The notes beneath the pieces were generated by a model that made no database searches, was not told where the DNA came from, and saw only the letters and a program-made list of their open reading frames with translations. From NCBI GenBank assembly GCA_021795235.1, contig JAJYPP010000003.1:36251-100250 (forward strand): a DNA stretch of 64,000 nt. The letters run 5' to 3'. A program made the position numbers and the translations under genes. How positions within the stretch are numbered: the stretch's first letter is position 1; each line of letters begins with the position of its first letter. This DNA is from a bacterium (GTDB lineage: Bacteria > Chloroflexota > Dormibacteria > Aeolococcales > Bog-877). This document shows, one piece after another, positions 26,647-36,380 of this stretch.

Positions 26647-27569
26647 CAGGGTAGGACCGCGGTGACTTCCCGGACCGCCTGCGCCGAGCGCTCCATCTCG
26701 GCCCGCTCCTGGTCGGTGAGTTCGACCTCGACCACCTCCGACACCCCGCCGGCACCCAGCTTCACCGGAACCCCCATCACCACTCCGCGCAGGCCGTACT
26801 CGCCGTCCAAACGGATGGCGCAGGGCAACACCTGGCGGCGATCGGCGGCGATCGCCTCCACCATCTGGGTGGTGGCGGCTGAGGGAGCGTAGTAGGCGCT
26901 GCCTGATTTGAGCAACCGGACGATCTCGGCCCCGCCGTCCCTGGTCCGCTGGACGATCTCCTCCAGCCGCTGGTTGGCGATCAGGCGGCCGACCGGCACC
27001 CCGGCGACGCTCGTCACCCCTCTAAGAGGCACCATGGAGTCCCCGTGGCCGCCGAGCACATAGGCCTCGACGCTGCGCACGGAGACCTCCAGCTCGGCGG
27101 CTACGAAGCTACGGAAGCGGGCCGTGTCCAGGATTCCGGCCATCCCGATGACCCGGAAGCGGTCCAGGCCGCTCTGACGCAGCGCCAGCTCGGTCATAAC
27201 ATCCAGCGGGTTGGTCACGATCACCAGCACCGCATCGGGCGAGCGCCGCATCACCTGCTCGGTGACCTCGCCCACGATCTTGGCATTGGCGCTGATCAGG
27301 TCGTCGCGGCTCATCCCGGGCTTGCGAGCCAGCCCCGAGGTGATCACCACCACCTTGGATCCCTCGGTGATGGCGTAATCGGTGCCGCCCTCCAACCTGG
27401 TGTCGTAGCCCAGGATTGGAGCCGCCTCCGCCAGGTCCAGCGCCTTGCCCTCGGCCAGCCCCTCGACCACATCGACCAGGGCCAGGTCGAACAGGTCCAG
27501 CTCAGCCAACCGCTGGGCCGTGGTGGCGCCTACGTTGCCGGCGCCGATGATCGAAACCTTGGGTCGCAT
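26646..27569 (-). CDS. mdh: Malate dehydrogenase (LDH-like type)
   Basis: The 307-residue enzyme has the NAD-binding Rossmann start KVSIIGAGNVGATTAQRLAE. GLARKPGMSRDDL carries the arginine that selects dicarboxylic substrates, TNPLDVMT is conserved, and the catalytic histidine is in GGHGDSMVP. It oxidises malate to oxaloacetate. It is the first gene of an mdh-sdh operon, which makes metabolic sense as consecutive TCA steps. Confidence 0.95.
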   Translation of the reverse strand: MRPKVSIIGAGNVGATTAQRLAELDLFDLALVDVVEGLAEGKALDLAEAAPILGYDTRLEGGTDYAITEGSKVVVITSGLARKPGMSRDDLISANAKIVGEVTEQVMRRSPDAVLVIVTNPLDVMTELALRQSGLDRFRVIGMAGILDTARFRSFVAAELEVSVRSVEAYVLGGHGDSMVPLRGVTSVAGVPVGRLIANQRLEEIVQRTRDGGAEIVRLLKSGSAYYAPSAATTQMVEAIAADRRQVLPCAIRLDGEYGLRGVVMGVPVKLGAGGVSEVVEVELTDQERAEMERSAQAVREVTAVLP

Positions 27570-27641
27570 CGCACCTCCCTTTGGTGGGCGTGGTCAACAA
27601 GCCCGCCTGAACTCCACCCATGATAGAGACCCGGGCTCAGT

Positions 27642-28139
27642 TCAGGAGGGGAGCTGGGCCAGCAACCGTCGGCGGCAGTCCTTGATCGCCGCCCAGGCGG
27701 CGCCCCGGCCCTCCCAGCCGCCGACCGAGACCTCCTTGAGGTCCTCCAACTGCTTGTAGGTCTCGAAGAAGACCTCGATCTCCCGCAACCAGTGCGGAGC
27801 CAGATCCTCCAGTTCGCTGATGGGATCGAAACGGGGGTCGGAGGCGGCCACGCACAGCACCTTGATGTCAGTCCCATGCTCATCGGCCATGTGCAGCAGG
27901 CCGATCGGTCGGGCCGGCACCGAGCAACCGGGAAAGGTCCCCTCCTCCACCACCACCAGGGCATCGAGCGGGTCCCCGTCCTCGGCCAGGGTGTCGGGTA
28001 TGAAGCCGTAGTCGGTCGGGTAATGGACCGACGAATGCAGCACCCGATCGAGCCGGATACGGTGGGTGGCGTGGTCCATCTCGTACTTGTTGCGGCTGCC
28101 CTTGGGGATCTCGACCATGACCTCGACGACGTCAGGCAT
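27642..28139 (-). CDS. ppa: Inorganic pyrophosphatase
   Basis: A 165-residue family I pyrophosphatase. The active-site blocks are EIPKGSRNKYEMDHAT, YPTDYGFIPDTLAEDGDPLDALVV (catalytic aspartates) and DPRFDPISELEDLAPHWLREIEVFFETYK. It hydrolyses pyrophosphate to drive biosynthetic reactions. The ATG at 28139 is preceded by GAGGAGG 9 bases away; an ATG at 28157 is less likely. It lies 72 bases before mdh in the same direction. Confidence 0.96.
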   Translation of the reverse strand: MPDVVEVMVEIPKGSRNKYEMDHATHRIRLDRVLHSSVHYPTDYGFIPDTLAEDGDPLDALVVVEEGTFPGCSVPARPIGLLHMADEHGTDIKVLCVAASDPRFDPISELEDLAPHWLREIEVFFETYKQLEDLKEVSVGGWEGRGAAWAAIKDCRRRLLAQLPS

Positions 28140-28153
28140 CGCTACCAACCTCC

Positions 28154-29467
28154 TCATGAGAACCAGGGGGACAGCCCACTGCCCGCCTCATTGGGGTTCA
28201 TCCTGACCCTGGGGATCTGCCAGATCTGCGACGTGGTCTGGCGGTCCGAGTCGGTCCTCGCGTCGACCGCCCCTCCCACGTAGCCCAGCCCCTCCAATTC
28301 CGAGAAGAGCTGGGTCTGGCTGGCGCCAACCCCGGTCGAGGTGGGATACGGCCAGGGACCGCTGTAGGCGATGAACTGCACCGGCCGTCCCGTGTGCTGG
28401 GCCAGCGTCGCGGCGGTCTGGCCCGCCAGCTGCGCCACCTGGGAGGCCGGCAGCCCCCAGAGGGCCACGTTGTCGTACAGGGTGTGATCCTCGATCCAGT
28501 AGCCGGAGCTGGCCAGGGTCGTGATCTGGCTCCAGCTCATGTAGTGCTGGGGATTGGTTCCGGTCAAAGTCTTGACAAACTTTCCCACCATCCCACTGGG
28601 TACGAAGAAGGTCGCCGTATAGCCGTACTTGGCCAGCACCGGCACCGCGTACTGGAAGGGGCTCAGGCGGCCATCGTCGAAGGTGATGACCACCGGGTTC
28701 GACGGCAGCGGCAGCCCGTACAGGAGGAAGTCCGCCAGGCGGTTCAGTGAGATCGCATGGGCATGCACCGACGCCAGGTAGGCCATCTGGTTGGCGAACT
28801 GGCCCGGGGTCACGGTCAGGCCGTACTCGAGGTCGTAGGCGTACTGGCTGTTCCACTGAGACCGGATCGGGAAGGGCGCGACCACGTGGTACATCAGCAC
28901 CGGCACCGACCCCGACTCCTGCGGCGCCACCGCCGGTTCGATCAAGGGGGCGTCCAGAGAGGCCGGCCCTTCGCCGAGGACCTTGGCGGGGCCTGTCCCC
29001 TCGGGCAGTATGACCAGGCGCAGGCGCTGATAGTCGGCGGCCACGCCCGCGGGCTTGAGCGCAGCCGGGTCGGCCAGGGCCACGGTCACCGCCACCTCCA
29101 GCCCCCCCGACACCGATTGCGAAGGGCTCTCGGGGCTCACCCACGGCGGCGCCGGCTGCACCGCTCCCAGGGTGAATGAGAGGATCCCCGCCGAGCCCTG
29201 GAATTTCGCCCGCAGCATCGCCGTGCGCGCCGCCTCCGAGGGCCACTGCAGCTGCGCCAGCGGCGCGAGCTCCGCCCACTGCGCCCCGTATTGGCCGGAC
29301 TCCATCTGCTTCATGTAGGTGGCCGCCAGGGCCCTGACCCGGGACGCCACCGAGACCGCCGCCGGCTTGGGGTGCCTGGTAGAGGACGGATGGACCGTCC
29401 CAGGAGCTCCGCAGCCGGCCGCCAACACGGCCACCAGCAGCAGCGCCGGCCTCCCCATCGATGCCAT
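28154..29467 (-). CDS. Polysaccharide deacetylase-like lipoprotein
   Basis: About 437 residues. The N-terminus MASMGRPALLLVAVLAAGC is a lipoprotein signal with lipobox LAAGC. A 170-residue region of unknown role follows, then a NodB-type domain: VPVLMYHVV, VVITFDDGRLSPF (catalytic Asp and metal Asp) and YTATFFVPSGM. The usual H(S/T)xxH metal motif appears as DHTLYD, so one metal-binding histidine seems to be replaced by Asp. The protein may have altered activity or be a binding protein. A GTG at 29536 overlapping the upstream stop is an alternative start. Confidence 0.8.
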   Translation of the reverse strand: MASMGRPALLLVAVLAAGCGAPGTVHPSSTRHPKPAAVSVASRVRALAATYMKQMESGQYGAQWAELAPLAQLQWPSEAARTAMLRAKFQGSAGILSFTLGAVQPAPPWVSPESPSQSVSGGLEVAVTVALADPAALKPAGVAADYQRLRLVILPEGTGPAKVLGEGPASLDAPLIEPAVAPQESGSVPVLMYHVVAPFPIRSQWNSQYAYDLEYGLTVTPGQFANQMAYLASVHAHAISLNRLADFLLYGLPLPSNPVVITFDDGRLSPFQYAVPVLAKYGYTATFFVPSGMVGKFVKTLTGTNPQHYMSWSQITTLASSGYWIEDHTLYDNVALWGLPASQVAQLAGQTAATLAQHTGRPVQFIAYSGPWPYPTSTGVGASQTQLFSELEGLGYVGGAVDARTDSDRQTTSQIWQIPRVRMNPNEAGSGLSPWFS

Positions 29468-29532
29468 CCGCCTGTGGGTCGAGGGCACGCTCCGATGGTA
29501 TCCGACCCAAGCGGCTGCTGTCCGCCGGCCAC

Positions 29533-31137
29533 TCACGAGCCCTGAGGCGCGACTCCCTTCGGCAGATGCCCCCGGCGCACCCAGACCTCGGACTCGTGGG
29601 GGTGATAGACCTCAACATAGAACTGCTTCAGGTAGGGGACAATCTGCGGGTAGACCCGGAGCGAGGAGGGAGTGGTGACCACCACCACCGGCCGCTCCGC
29701 CTCCACCCAGTCCATCACCCCGGCGGATCCCAGCCACATCTCGTCGACGTACAGCGCCGGGGCGGGCACCGCCGGCCGCACGTCCGCCAGCAGGTAGGCC
29801 CACGCATCCGACGACCACACCAACGCCATCTGGCCCCTGAGTCCATGCTGGTCGATCCACCGGGCGGCTTGCCTCTCCCCCGCCACCCGGTAGTCGAAGT
29901 AGTTGTCATAGCTCACCTGCGACTCCTTCCCCAGAGCGTGAGCGGCGAAGTTCTGGTAGTAGCCAAAGGTGAGTCCCGTGGTGTACGAGGCCAGCCCCCC
30001 CTCGGTTGCCAGGATCTGCCCCCACATGGAGCAGGCCAGCAGCCCCGCCACCACCACGCCGCCCCGCCGCCGCGCCAGCCCGCCCAGCCCCGACAGCCGC
30101 CACGACCCCGGCAGGGGGATGCGCGCGAGGAGCAGAGCCAGCGGGATCACCAGCGGGATGGTGAAGAAGATGTACGGACGATTGGGCAAGGCCGCGGTGA
30201 GGGCCGTCGCCGCCAGCCATATCCAGACCAGCCGCCACGGCTGGTCCGGCTCGCTCCGACCCCAGAGTGCCCCCAGTGGTATCGCCAGCAGGACCACGCC
30301 GCGGGGCACGATGCTGGCCAGGGACGGGCCGACCGAGGCCCGCGCGTAGGAGTCGTAGGAGACGACCAGGAAGTAGAACACGTTGGCCGGTCCCGCCCAG
30401 ACGAGATACGGGGCCAGCGCCCCGCCCACCAGGAGGACGCTGGCCGCCACCAGTGCCACCAGCGGCCGCCGGCCCCGCCCTGCGGGCAGTAGCCACAACC
30501 ACAGACCTGCTGCCGCCGTCTCCGCCAGGGCCGTCTGCTGGTAGAGGATGGCGGCCGCGAACAGGGCGCCTGCGGCGATTCCCCAGAGCCAGCGGAGGTG
30601 ACTTCCACCCGGCTTGACCGCGGCCATGGTGGCCACCATGGCCCAGGTCGCGGGCGCGATGAGAAGGCTCTCCGGCAGGGCGAGCTCCGCGTTGAGGATG
30701 GGCAGCCCCAGTGCCACGGCCGCCAGCAGAACCGCCACCAGAGCCCGCTGCCACCCCATGAGGTCGCGGGCCAGTCTCCAGAGCCCCGCCAGGGTTATCA
30801 CCCCCAGCAGCGTGGACATCAGGTGCAGCCCCAGTTCGGAGGGCCCAAAGAGTGTCAGCACCAGACCGTAGGACCAGAACAGAAGTGGCGGCTTGTTGTT
30901 CCAGACCGTGCTGTAGAGGGTGCCTCCGTGCATGGCCAGCCAGGCGGTGGTAGCGTAGCCGCCCTCGTCGGTGTACCAGTGGGGCTCGAACCAGGAGGGG
31001 ACTCTCAGCAGCACAAAGAGCAGGAGCACCAACCCCAGGGCCATCTGCGGGCGCGCCCACCAAGCCCGGGAGACCGGCGTGCCTCCCTCGGAATCAACTC
31101 GAGCCGTCACCCTCAAACTCGGCAGAACTCCACTCAA
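29533..31137 (-). CDS. GT39-like membrane glycosyltransferase
   Basis: The 534-residue protein has about ten hydrophobic helices and a periplasmic C-terminal domain. FEPHWYTDEGGYATTAWLA, with acidic residues in the first outer loop, and WNNKPPLLFW match the ArnT/PMT-like family (PF13231), which moves sugars from polyprenyl-phosphate donors. The acceptor is unknown. It overlaps or abuts the deacetylase gene, so the two probably act on the same envelope glycan. The start (TTG at 31137) is uncertain; a GTG at 31110 is also possible. Confidence 0.82.
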   Translation of the reverse strand: MSGVLPSLRVTARVDSEGGTPVSRAWWARPQMALGLVLLLFVLLRVPSWFEPHWYTDEGGYATTAWLAMHGGTLYSTVWNNKPPLLFWSYGLVLTLFGPSELGLHLMSTLLGVITLAGLWRLARDLMGWQRALVAVLLAAVALGLPILNAELALPESLLIAPATWAMVATMAAVKPGGSHLRWLWGIAAGALFAAAILYQQTALAETAAAGLWLWLLPAGRGRRPLVALVAASVLLVGGALAPYLVWAGPANVFYFLVVSYDSYARASVGPSLASIVPRGVVLLAIPLGALWGRSEPDQPWRLVWIWLAATALTAALPNRPYIFFTIPLVIPLALLLARIPLPGSWRLSGLGGLARRRGGVVVAGLLACSMWGQILATEGGLASYTTGLTFGYYQNFAAHALGKESQVSYDNYFDYRVAGERQAARWIDQHGLRGQMALVWSSDAWAYLLADVRPAVPAPALYVDEMWLGSAGVMDWVEAERPVVVVTTPSSLRVYPQIVPYLKQFYVEVYHPHESEVWVRRGHLPKGVAPQGS

Positions 31138-31315
31138 ATCGAACGGGGAAGCCGGCTTCCGGCTGCGCTGACCCGGGCCGGCCGCCCGCCGCGAGTCGGC
31201 GCGCCGACACCGCCCCTTGGTTGCCCTGGGTATTCTGGGACTTGGGCCTGAGACTTCGCTTAGAGGCCGCTGAGCGTCCCCCGCCGAGGGCCGGGCGCCC
31301 TACCATGAGTGGGCT

Positions 31316-32290
31316 TTGAGCAAGACGAGAGGTGCCGCCCGAGTCGTGGTCACGGGCGGCGCCGGCTTTATCGGGACCCACACGATCCGGCTGCTGCTGC
31401 AGGCCGGCCACCCCGTCATGGTCATTGACGATTTCCGCCATCCCTGCGGAGAGCCGGTACCCGGGGAGGTGGAGGTGGTGGCGGCGGACATGGCATCGCC
31501 GGACGCGCTCAGGGCCCTGGTGGCGTACCGACCCCAGGCCCTGATCCATCTGGCGGCACAGGGCGGGGTGACGCGCTCCCTGCGCGACCCGGCCTCCGAC
31601 GCCCTCAACAACGTGGTGGGCACGGTGGCCGTACTCAGAGCCGCCGTGGACGCCGGCCGGCCCACCATAGTCTTCGCATCCTCGGGCGGTGCCATCTACG
31701 GCCGGGCCCGGCGCCTTCCCAGTCGCGAGCGCGACCACGCCCAACCGCTCGCCCCCTATGGCGCCGCCAAGCTGGCCGGAGAGGGCTACCTGGGCATGTT
31801 CCGGCGCACCTTCGGCCTCAGATTCACGGCGATGCGCTACGGCAACGTCTACGGCCCCTACCAGGACGGTACCGGTGAGGCGGGGCTGGTCGCCATCAGC
31901 TGCGATCGGCTGCTCCAAGGGCTGGCTCCCCGGGTCACCGGCGATGGCCAGCAGACGCGCGACTTCGTGTTCGTGGAGGATGTCGCCCGCGCCAATCTGC
32001 TGGCCCTGGCCCGCCCTCTCGATGGAGCGGTCAACGTGGGCACCGGTCGTGCCACCTCGGTCAATGAGATAGTCCAGATGCTCATCCGTCTGGCGGGACA
32101 GACCCTCAGCCCCGACCAGATTGCCGGGCGGCCCGGTGAGGTGCGTGCCAACTACCTCGACCCCGAGCGGGCCGAAGCTCGGCTCGGATGGACGGCCCAG
32201 GTCTCCCTGGAGCAGGGTTTGAGCCGGACCCTGGAGAGCTTCCGGGCACGGCTGACCGCCGGCTCGCCCCCAGCCGCGCCTACGGCGTAG
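31316..32290 (+). CDS. NAD-dependent epimerase/dehydratase (UDP-glucose 4-epimerase-like)
   Basis: The 324-residue extended short-chain dehydrogenase has the Rossmann motif VTGGAGFIGTHTIRLLL and a catalytic SSGGAIYG...YGAAK (YxxxK). RYGNVYGPYQDG, GDGQQTRDFVFVEDVARANL and a substrate-binding tail follow. It probably epimerises or dehydrates a nucleotide sugar for glycan synthesis. The start is a TTG with a weak ribosome site. The last 11 bases overlap the convergent GT2 gene. Confidence 0.88.
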   Translation: MSKTRGAARVVVTGGAGFIGTHTIRLLLQAGHPVMVIDDFRHPCGEPVPGEVEVVAADMASPDALRALVAYRPQALIHLAAQGGVTRSLRDPASDALNNVVGTVAVLRAAVDAGRPTIVFASSGGAIYGRARRLPSRERDHAQPLAPYGAAKLAGEGYLGMFRRTFGLRFTAMRYGNVYGPYQDGTGEAGLVAISCDRLLQGLAPRVTGDGQQTRDFVFVEDVARANLLALARPLDGAVNVGTGRATSVNEIVQMLIRLAGQTLSPDQIAGRPGEVRANYLDPERAEARLGWTAQVSLEQGLSRTLESFRARLTAGSPPAAPTA

Positions 32291-33050
32291 GCGCCGGGGG
32301 CTTCCAGCTCCGGCTCAGCTCCAAGCGCAGCTTCACCAGCTCGCGGATCGCGCGCAGGATGGGCAACAGCCTTCCGCCCGATCTGACGCCCGCCAGGCGC
32401 GGGTGATGGGACAGTCCCACCTGAACCACCCGGAGGCCGCTGCGCTGGCACTTGAAATAGATCTCGGTGTTGAGCAGGGCGGAACGCGCCAACAGAGGAG
32501 CGGTCGCCTCGAGCACGGAACGGCGCATCAGTTTGAAGCCACAATCAACGTCGCGGTAGTGGATCCCGTACAGCACCGAGACCAGGACGTTGAAGGTGCG
32601 GCTGACCACCGACCGGTGCCAGGGGTCAGCTCGATGCCGACGCCAGCCGGCAACCATGTCCGCCTCCGCGGCACGCGAAGCCAGCAGCCGCAGGTCGGCC
32701 GGGTCGAACTGGCCGTCTCCATCCAGGAATGCCACCCAGTCGCAGCGCGCCGCGCGAAGCCCGTCCGCCACGGTCACGCCATAGCCGGACTTGTGGGCGT
32801 GGGAGACCACCACCAGGCGGTCGGCATCCTGCCCCATGGCGGAACGGCTGACCGCGACCGTGGCGTCCTGACTGCCGTCGTCTACCAGCACCACCTCGAA
32901 GTCGGTGGCCAAGTCGCGCAGGATCGGCAGGGCCGCCGCCAGGACCCTGGGCAGGTTGTCCTCCTCGTTGTGAGCGGGGATGACCAGACTCAGCGTCCCG
33001 CCCAGCCCCACCAGCACCTGCGAAGGGGAGCCGGGGTCAGCCGTGGACAA
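32280..33050 (-). CDS. Family 2 glycosyltransferase (dolichol-phosphate mannosyltransferase-like)
   Basis: The 256-residue GT2 has LSLVIPAHNEEDNLPRVL, VVLVDDGSQDAT and the DGDGQFDP metal-binding motif, then VDCGFKLMRRSVLE. It has no membrane helices. This pattern fits enzymes making polyprenyl-phosphate sugars, which would feed GT39-type transferases such as the one at 29.5 kb. The start overlaps the nuoN end by 14 bases, so it may be transcribed with the complex I operon. Confidence 0.9.
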   Translation of the reverse strand: MSTADPGSPSQVLVGLGGTLSLVIPAHNEEDNLPRVLAAALPILRDLATDFEVVLVDDGSQDATVAVSRSAMGQDADRLVVVSHAHKSGYGVTVADGLRAARCDWVAFLDGDGQFDPADLRLLASRAAEADMVAGWRRHRADPWHRSVVSRTFNVLVSVLYGIHYRDVDCGFKLMRRSVLEATAPLLARSALLNTEIYFKCQRSGLRVVQVGLSHHPRLAGVRSGGRLLPILRAIRELVKLRLELSRSWKPPAPTP

Positions 33051-34602
33051 CGGTGATGCCCTGGAGCAGGGAGTAGATCACGGCCGGGAATATCCCCAGC
33101 GCCAGGGTTCCCAGCCCCGCCAGGACCACCACCACGCCCTCGGGCACGCCGACCGACACCGCGGTGTCGGGAGCGGCCACGGCGGCACCGTCGAGAGAGA
33201 CTCCGGCCACCTTGAGCTCGCCATCAGGAGCGGCCTCCGGGAGACCGCCAAACATAATCAGGATCACCCGCAGGTAGTAGAACAGGGAGACGGCCGAGGT
33301 CAGGATGCCCCAGATCGCCAGGGGTAGCTGGCCGTCATGGATGGCGGCCGAGAACAGGAAGAACTTGCCGAAGAAGCCCACCGTGAGCGGGAAACCCGCC
33401 AGTGACAACATGAATATGGCCATCAGCCCGGCCAGCAGCGGCTGGCGGCGCACCAGTCCGCTGAGCTGGGAATACCGGTCGCAGTCCTCGCCGCGCCGGC
33501 TCAGAATGGTGATGACCGCAAAGGCGCCGGTGTTCATGACCGCATACCCGGCCAAGTAGTAGAGCGACGCCTGGGTGCCATCGGGCCGGCCCACAGCCAC
33601 TCCGATCAGGATGTAGCCAGCCTGAGCGATCCCGGAGTAGGCCAGCAACCGCTTCACCGAGGTCTGAGCCACGGCGACCACGTTGCCGAAGACCATGGAG
33701 ATGATCGCCACCACCGCGATGGGAACCTGCCACTCGGCGCGGTAGGGGGCCAGGGTGGCGGAGAACAGGCGCAGGAAGACCGCGAAAGCCGCCACCTTGG
33801 TAGCCACCGACATGAAGGTTGTGACCAGCGCGGGCGAGCCCTGGTAGACATCTGGAGTCCACCAGTGGAAGGGGGCGGCCGAGACCTTGAACGACAGGCC
33901 GACAGCGACCAGGGCGATCCCCGCCAGCAGCATCGGATCGACCTGCTGGGCGACCGCGCTGGTGGTCAGCACGTGGTGGATGGCCACCAGCCCGGTGTGC
34001 CCGGTTTCGCCATATATCAGGGCCATGCCGTAGACCAGGAACCCCGTCGCGAAGCCCCCCAGGAGGAGGTACTTCATCGCGGCCTCCTGAGGCAGGGGCT
34101 CGTCCCTAGCAAACCCCGCCAGCACATAGAGAGGTATGGACAGCAGCTCGATGCCCAAGAAGACCACGATCAGGTTGAGGGCGCCGGTCAGGACCAGCAT
34201 CCCGGTTACCGAGGCCAGCAGCAGGATGTAGTATTCGCCCTCCTCCATCCCCCGCCGGCGCAGGTAACCCGGGCTCAGAGCCACCACCGCCAGCGCCGTC
34301 ACCAGGATCACGAAGTCGGCGAACAGGGCGAACCGATCATTGGCGTAGGCGCCGTTGAAGACTATGGGGTTGGCCGCATGCACCACCCACTGCCCGGCCG
34401 CGGTGCCCAGCGCCCCCAGGAGCACGACCCCACTCACCACCGGCAACACCAGGTTGCCCCGGCGCGGGACCATCAGATCGGCCAGCAGCACGATCACCGC
34501 GCCCCCACCGACTATCAGGATGGGCAGGATCCCGAGCAGATTGCCGACGGGGACGAAATGCAACGGCAGCCAGGGCACCGCGGTCAGGATCTGGAACATC
34601 AC
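33037..34602 (-). CDS. nuoN: NADH-quinone oxidoreductase subunit N
   Basis: The 521-residue antiporter-like membrane subunit has about 14 helices. GIELLSIPLYVLAGF (helix 5 with the key Glu), KYLLLGGFATGFLVYG, SAAPFHWWTPDVYQGSP and KRLLAYSGIAQAGYI (channel lysines) are standard. It is the last nuo gene. Its start overlaps the nuoM stop by 4 bases. Confidence 0.97.
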   Translation of the reverse strand: MMFQILTAVPWLPLHFVPVGNLLGILPILIVGGGAVIVLLADLMVPRRGNLVLPVVSGVVLLGALGTAAGQWVVHAANPIVFNGAYANDRFALFADFVILVTALAVVALSPGYLRRRGMEEGEYYILLLASVTGMLVLTGALNLIVVFLGIELLSIPLYVLAGFARDEPLPQEAAMKYLLLGGFATGFLVYGMALIYGETGHTGLVAIHHVLTTSAVAQQVDPMLLAGIALVAVGLSFKVSAAPFHWWTPDVYQGSPALVTTFMSVATKVAAFAVFLRLFSATLAPYRAEWQVPIAVVAIISMVFGNVVAVAQTSVKRLLAYSGIAQAGYILIGVAVGRPDGTQASLYYLAGYAVMNTGAFAVITILSRRGEDCDRYSQLSGLVRRQPLLAGLMAIFMLSLAGFPLTVGFFGKFFLFSAAIHDGQLPLAIWGILTSAVSLFYYLRVILIMFGGLPEAAPDGELKVAGVSLDGAAVAAPDTAVSVGVPEGVVVVLAGLGTLALGIFPAVIYSLLQGITVVHG

Positions 34603-36380
34603 CCCTGTCCCCCATGGCCGGATCCGGGCAATATCACCCGGTGAGCGGCGGGGCTGCTGGCCACGCTCCCGCGGTTGGCCGCCTGAACGTACTGGGCCGC
34701 CGAGAAGCGACTGTAGTGAATGATCGGTCCGGGATAGACCCCGATGAAGACCATCAGCGCCACCAATGGCGCCAGCGCCACAAGCTCCACCGGACCCAGA
34801 TCGATCCGTCCGACTCGCCGCACCGCCTGCGCGATGACGGAGGCCTCCTCAGGACCGCCCGGCGCTCGCAGCGGCCCCTGGGTCAGGCCCTGGTACATCC
34901 GCAGCATGTACCAGCAGGCCAGGATCACCCCCAGACTGGCCACCACAGCCCAGGCAGGGGAGACCGAGAACGCCCCCAAGAGGATCAGGAACTCCCCCAC
35001 GAAGGAGTTGAGCAGGGGCATGCCCAGTCCCGCCAGGGCCACGACCAAGAACATCCCGGCCATCACCGGCATGGGCTTGGCCAGGCCGCCCAGATCCCGA
35101 AGGCTGCGGGTCGCGAAGCGGGCCTCGAAGACGCCCACACAGATGAACAGTGCGGCGATGACGATGCCGTGGTTGACCATCTGGATGATGGAGCCGTTGA
35201 GCCCATCAATGTTGAGACTGAAGATGCCCAGCACCACGAATCCGAGGTGGCTGATGGAGGCGTAGGCGACCGTTCGTTTGACATCCTGCTGGGCCAGCGC
35301 CGCCATCGCCCCGTAGAGAATGCTGGCCACCGCCAGCCCCATCATCAGGGGTTGGAAGAGGTGGCTGGCCTGGGGGAAAAGGGTCAGGTTGTAGCGAATG
35401 AATCCAAAGGCGCCCAGCTTGCTGACAATCCCCGCGAAGAACACCAGGAATGGCGTCTTGCCGGAGGCATAGGCGTCCGGCAGCCAGCTGTGAAACGGGA
35501 CCAAAGGCACCTTGATCGCGAAGGCCAGGGCGAAAGCCAGGAACAGCCAGTCCTGCGGGTTGAGCACGGGCAAGCTGTGCCCGAAGAGGCTGAAGGTGGT
35601 GGCGTGGGTGGTCGATACGAAACTCTGGGCCGCCATCAGGGTCGGGACGTCGAAGGTGTAAACCCCGGTCTGGGCCCCGGTCACGAAGTACACCCCCAGG
35701 ATGGCCAGCAGCATGAAGAGGCTCCCGGCGACGGTGTAGATGATGAACTTGAGGGCCGAGCGCCCGCGCCGTTCATCCCCCCAGCCGATCATCAGGAAGT
35801 ACAGGGGGATGAGCGCCGCCTCCCAGAAGAAATAGAACAGCACGAGGTCCAACGAGGTCAGCACCCCGATCACTCCCACCTGGCTCAGCAGCATCAAGAC
35901 CGCAAACGGCTTGAGCCGCTCCTCGTGCCGGCTCAGGACCACGGCCGCCACCAGGAAGAGCAGGCAGGCCAAAGCGATGAGCCACACCGCCAATCCGTCC
36001 ACCCCTAGATGGAAGGAGAAGTTGATCGGTGGCGGACCGGCCTGGTTGAAGGCATTGTTGCCCTCGTTGAACGCCGGGTGAAACTGCGACAGAGAGCTGC
36101 TGGTGTGGAGCCAGCTGACCTGCTCTTGGAACTGGAATGAAACCGGCGAATGCACCTGTGAGAGCGAATGGCCGTTGGCCGTCCCGGTCAGGTGCGAGGC
36201 GGCCTTCGACGGCACCGCCAGGAAGGAGACCAGCAGCACGACGCTGAGGACGAGGGTGGCGGCGGTCACGCCGATCAGGCACAGCCGGAGGAGCCGTGGC
36301 CGGCTGGCCGGCAGGCCCAACAGTACGACGGCCCCGCCCAGGGGCACCAGCAGGATCACGGCTAGGATCGGCCAGCTCAT
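34599..36380 (-). CDS. nuoM: NADH-quinone oxidoreductase subunit M
   Basis: The 593-residue proton-pumping antiporter-like subunit includes FYFFWEAALIPLYFLMIGWG, KVPLVPFHSWLPDAYAS and QQDVKRTVAYASISHLGFV. The frame is open about 260 codons further upstream, but that part overlaps nuoL in a different frame. The ATG at 36380 overlaps the nuoL stop (ATGA). It has an inserted hydrophilic loop of roughly 60 residues after the first helices, rich in Ser, His and Gln. Confidence 0.97.
   Translation of the reverse strand: MSWPILAVILLVPLGGAVVLLGLPASRPRLLRLCLIGVTAATLVLSVVLLVSFLAVPSKAASHLTGTANGHSLSQVHSPVSFQFQEQVSWLHTSSSLSQFHPAFNEGNNAFNQAGPPPINFSFHLGVDGLAVWLIALACLLFLVAAVVLSRHEERLKPFAVLMLLSQVGVIGVLTSLDLVLFYFFWEAALIPLYFLMIGWGDERRGRSALKFIIYTVAGSLFMLLAILGVYFVTGAQTGVYTFDVPTLMAAQSFVSTTHATTFSLFGHSLPVLNPQDWLFLAFALAFAIKVPLVPFHSWLPDAYASGKTPFLVFFAGIVSKLGAFGFIRYNLTLFPQASHLFQPLMMGLAVASILYGAMAALAQQDVKRTVAYASISHLGFVVLGIFSLNIDGLNGSIIQMVNHGIVIAALFICVGVFEARFATRSLRDLGGLAKPMPVMAGMFLVVALAGLGMPLLNSFVGEFLILLGAFSVSPAWAVVASLGVILACWYMLRMYQGLTQGPLRAPGGPEEASVIAQAVRRVGRIDLGPVELVALAPLVALMVFIGVYPGPIIHYSRFSAAQYVQAANRGSVASSPAAHRVILPGSGHGGQG

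Noticed and set aside
34614..36008. 464-codon plus-strand frame opposite nuoM
   Set aside because: Same reason: low-complexity antisense of a certain gene.
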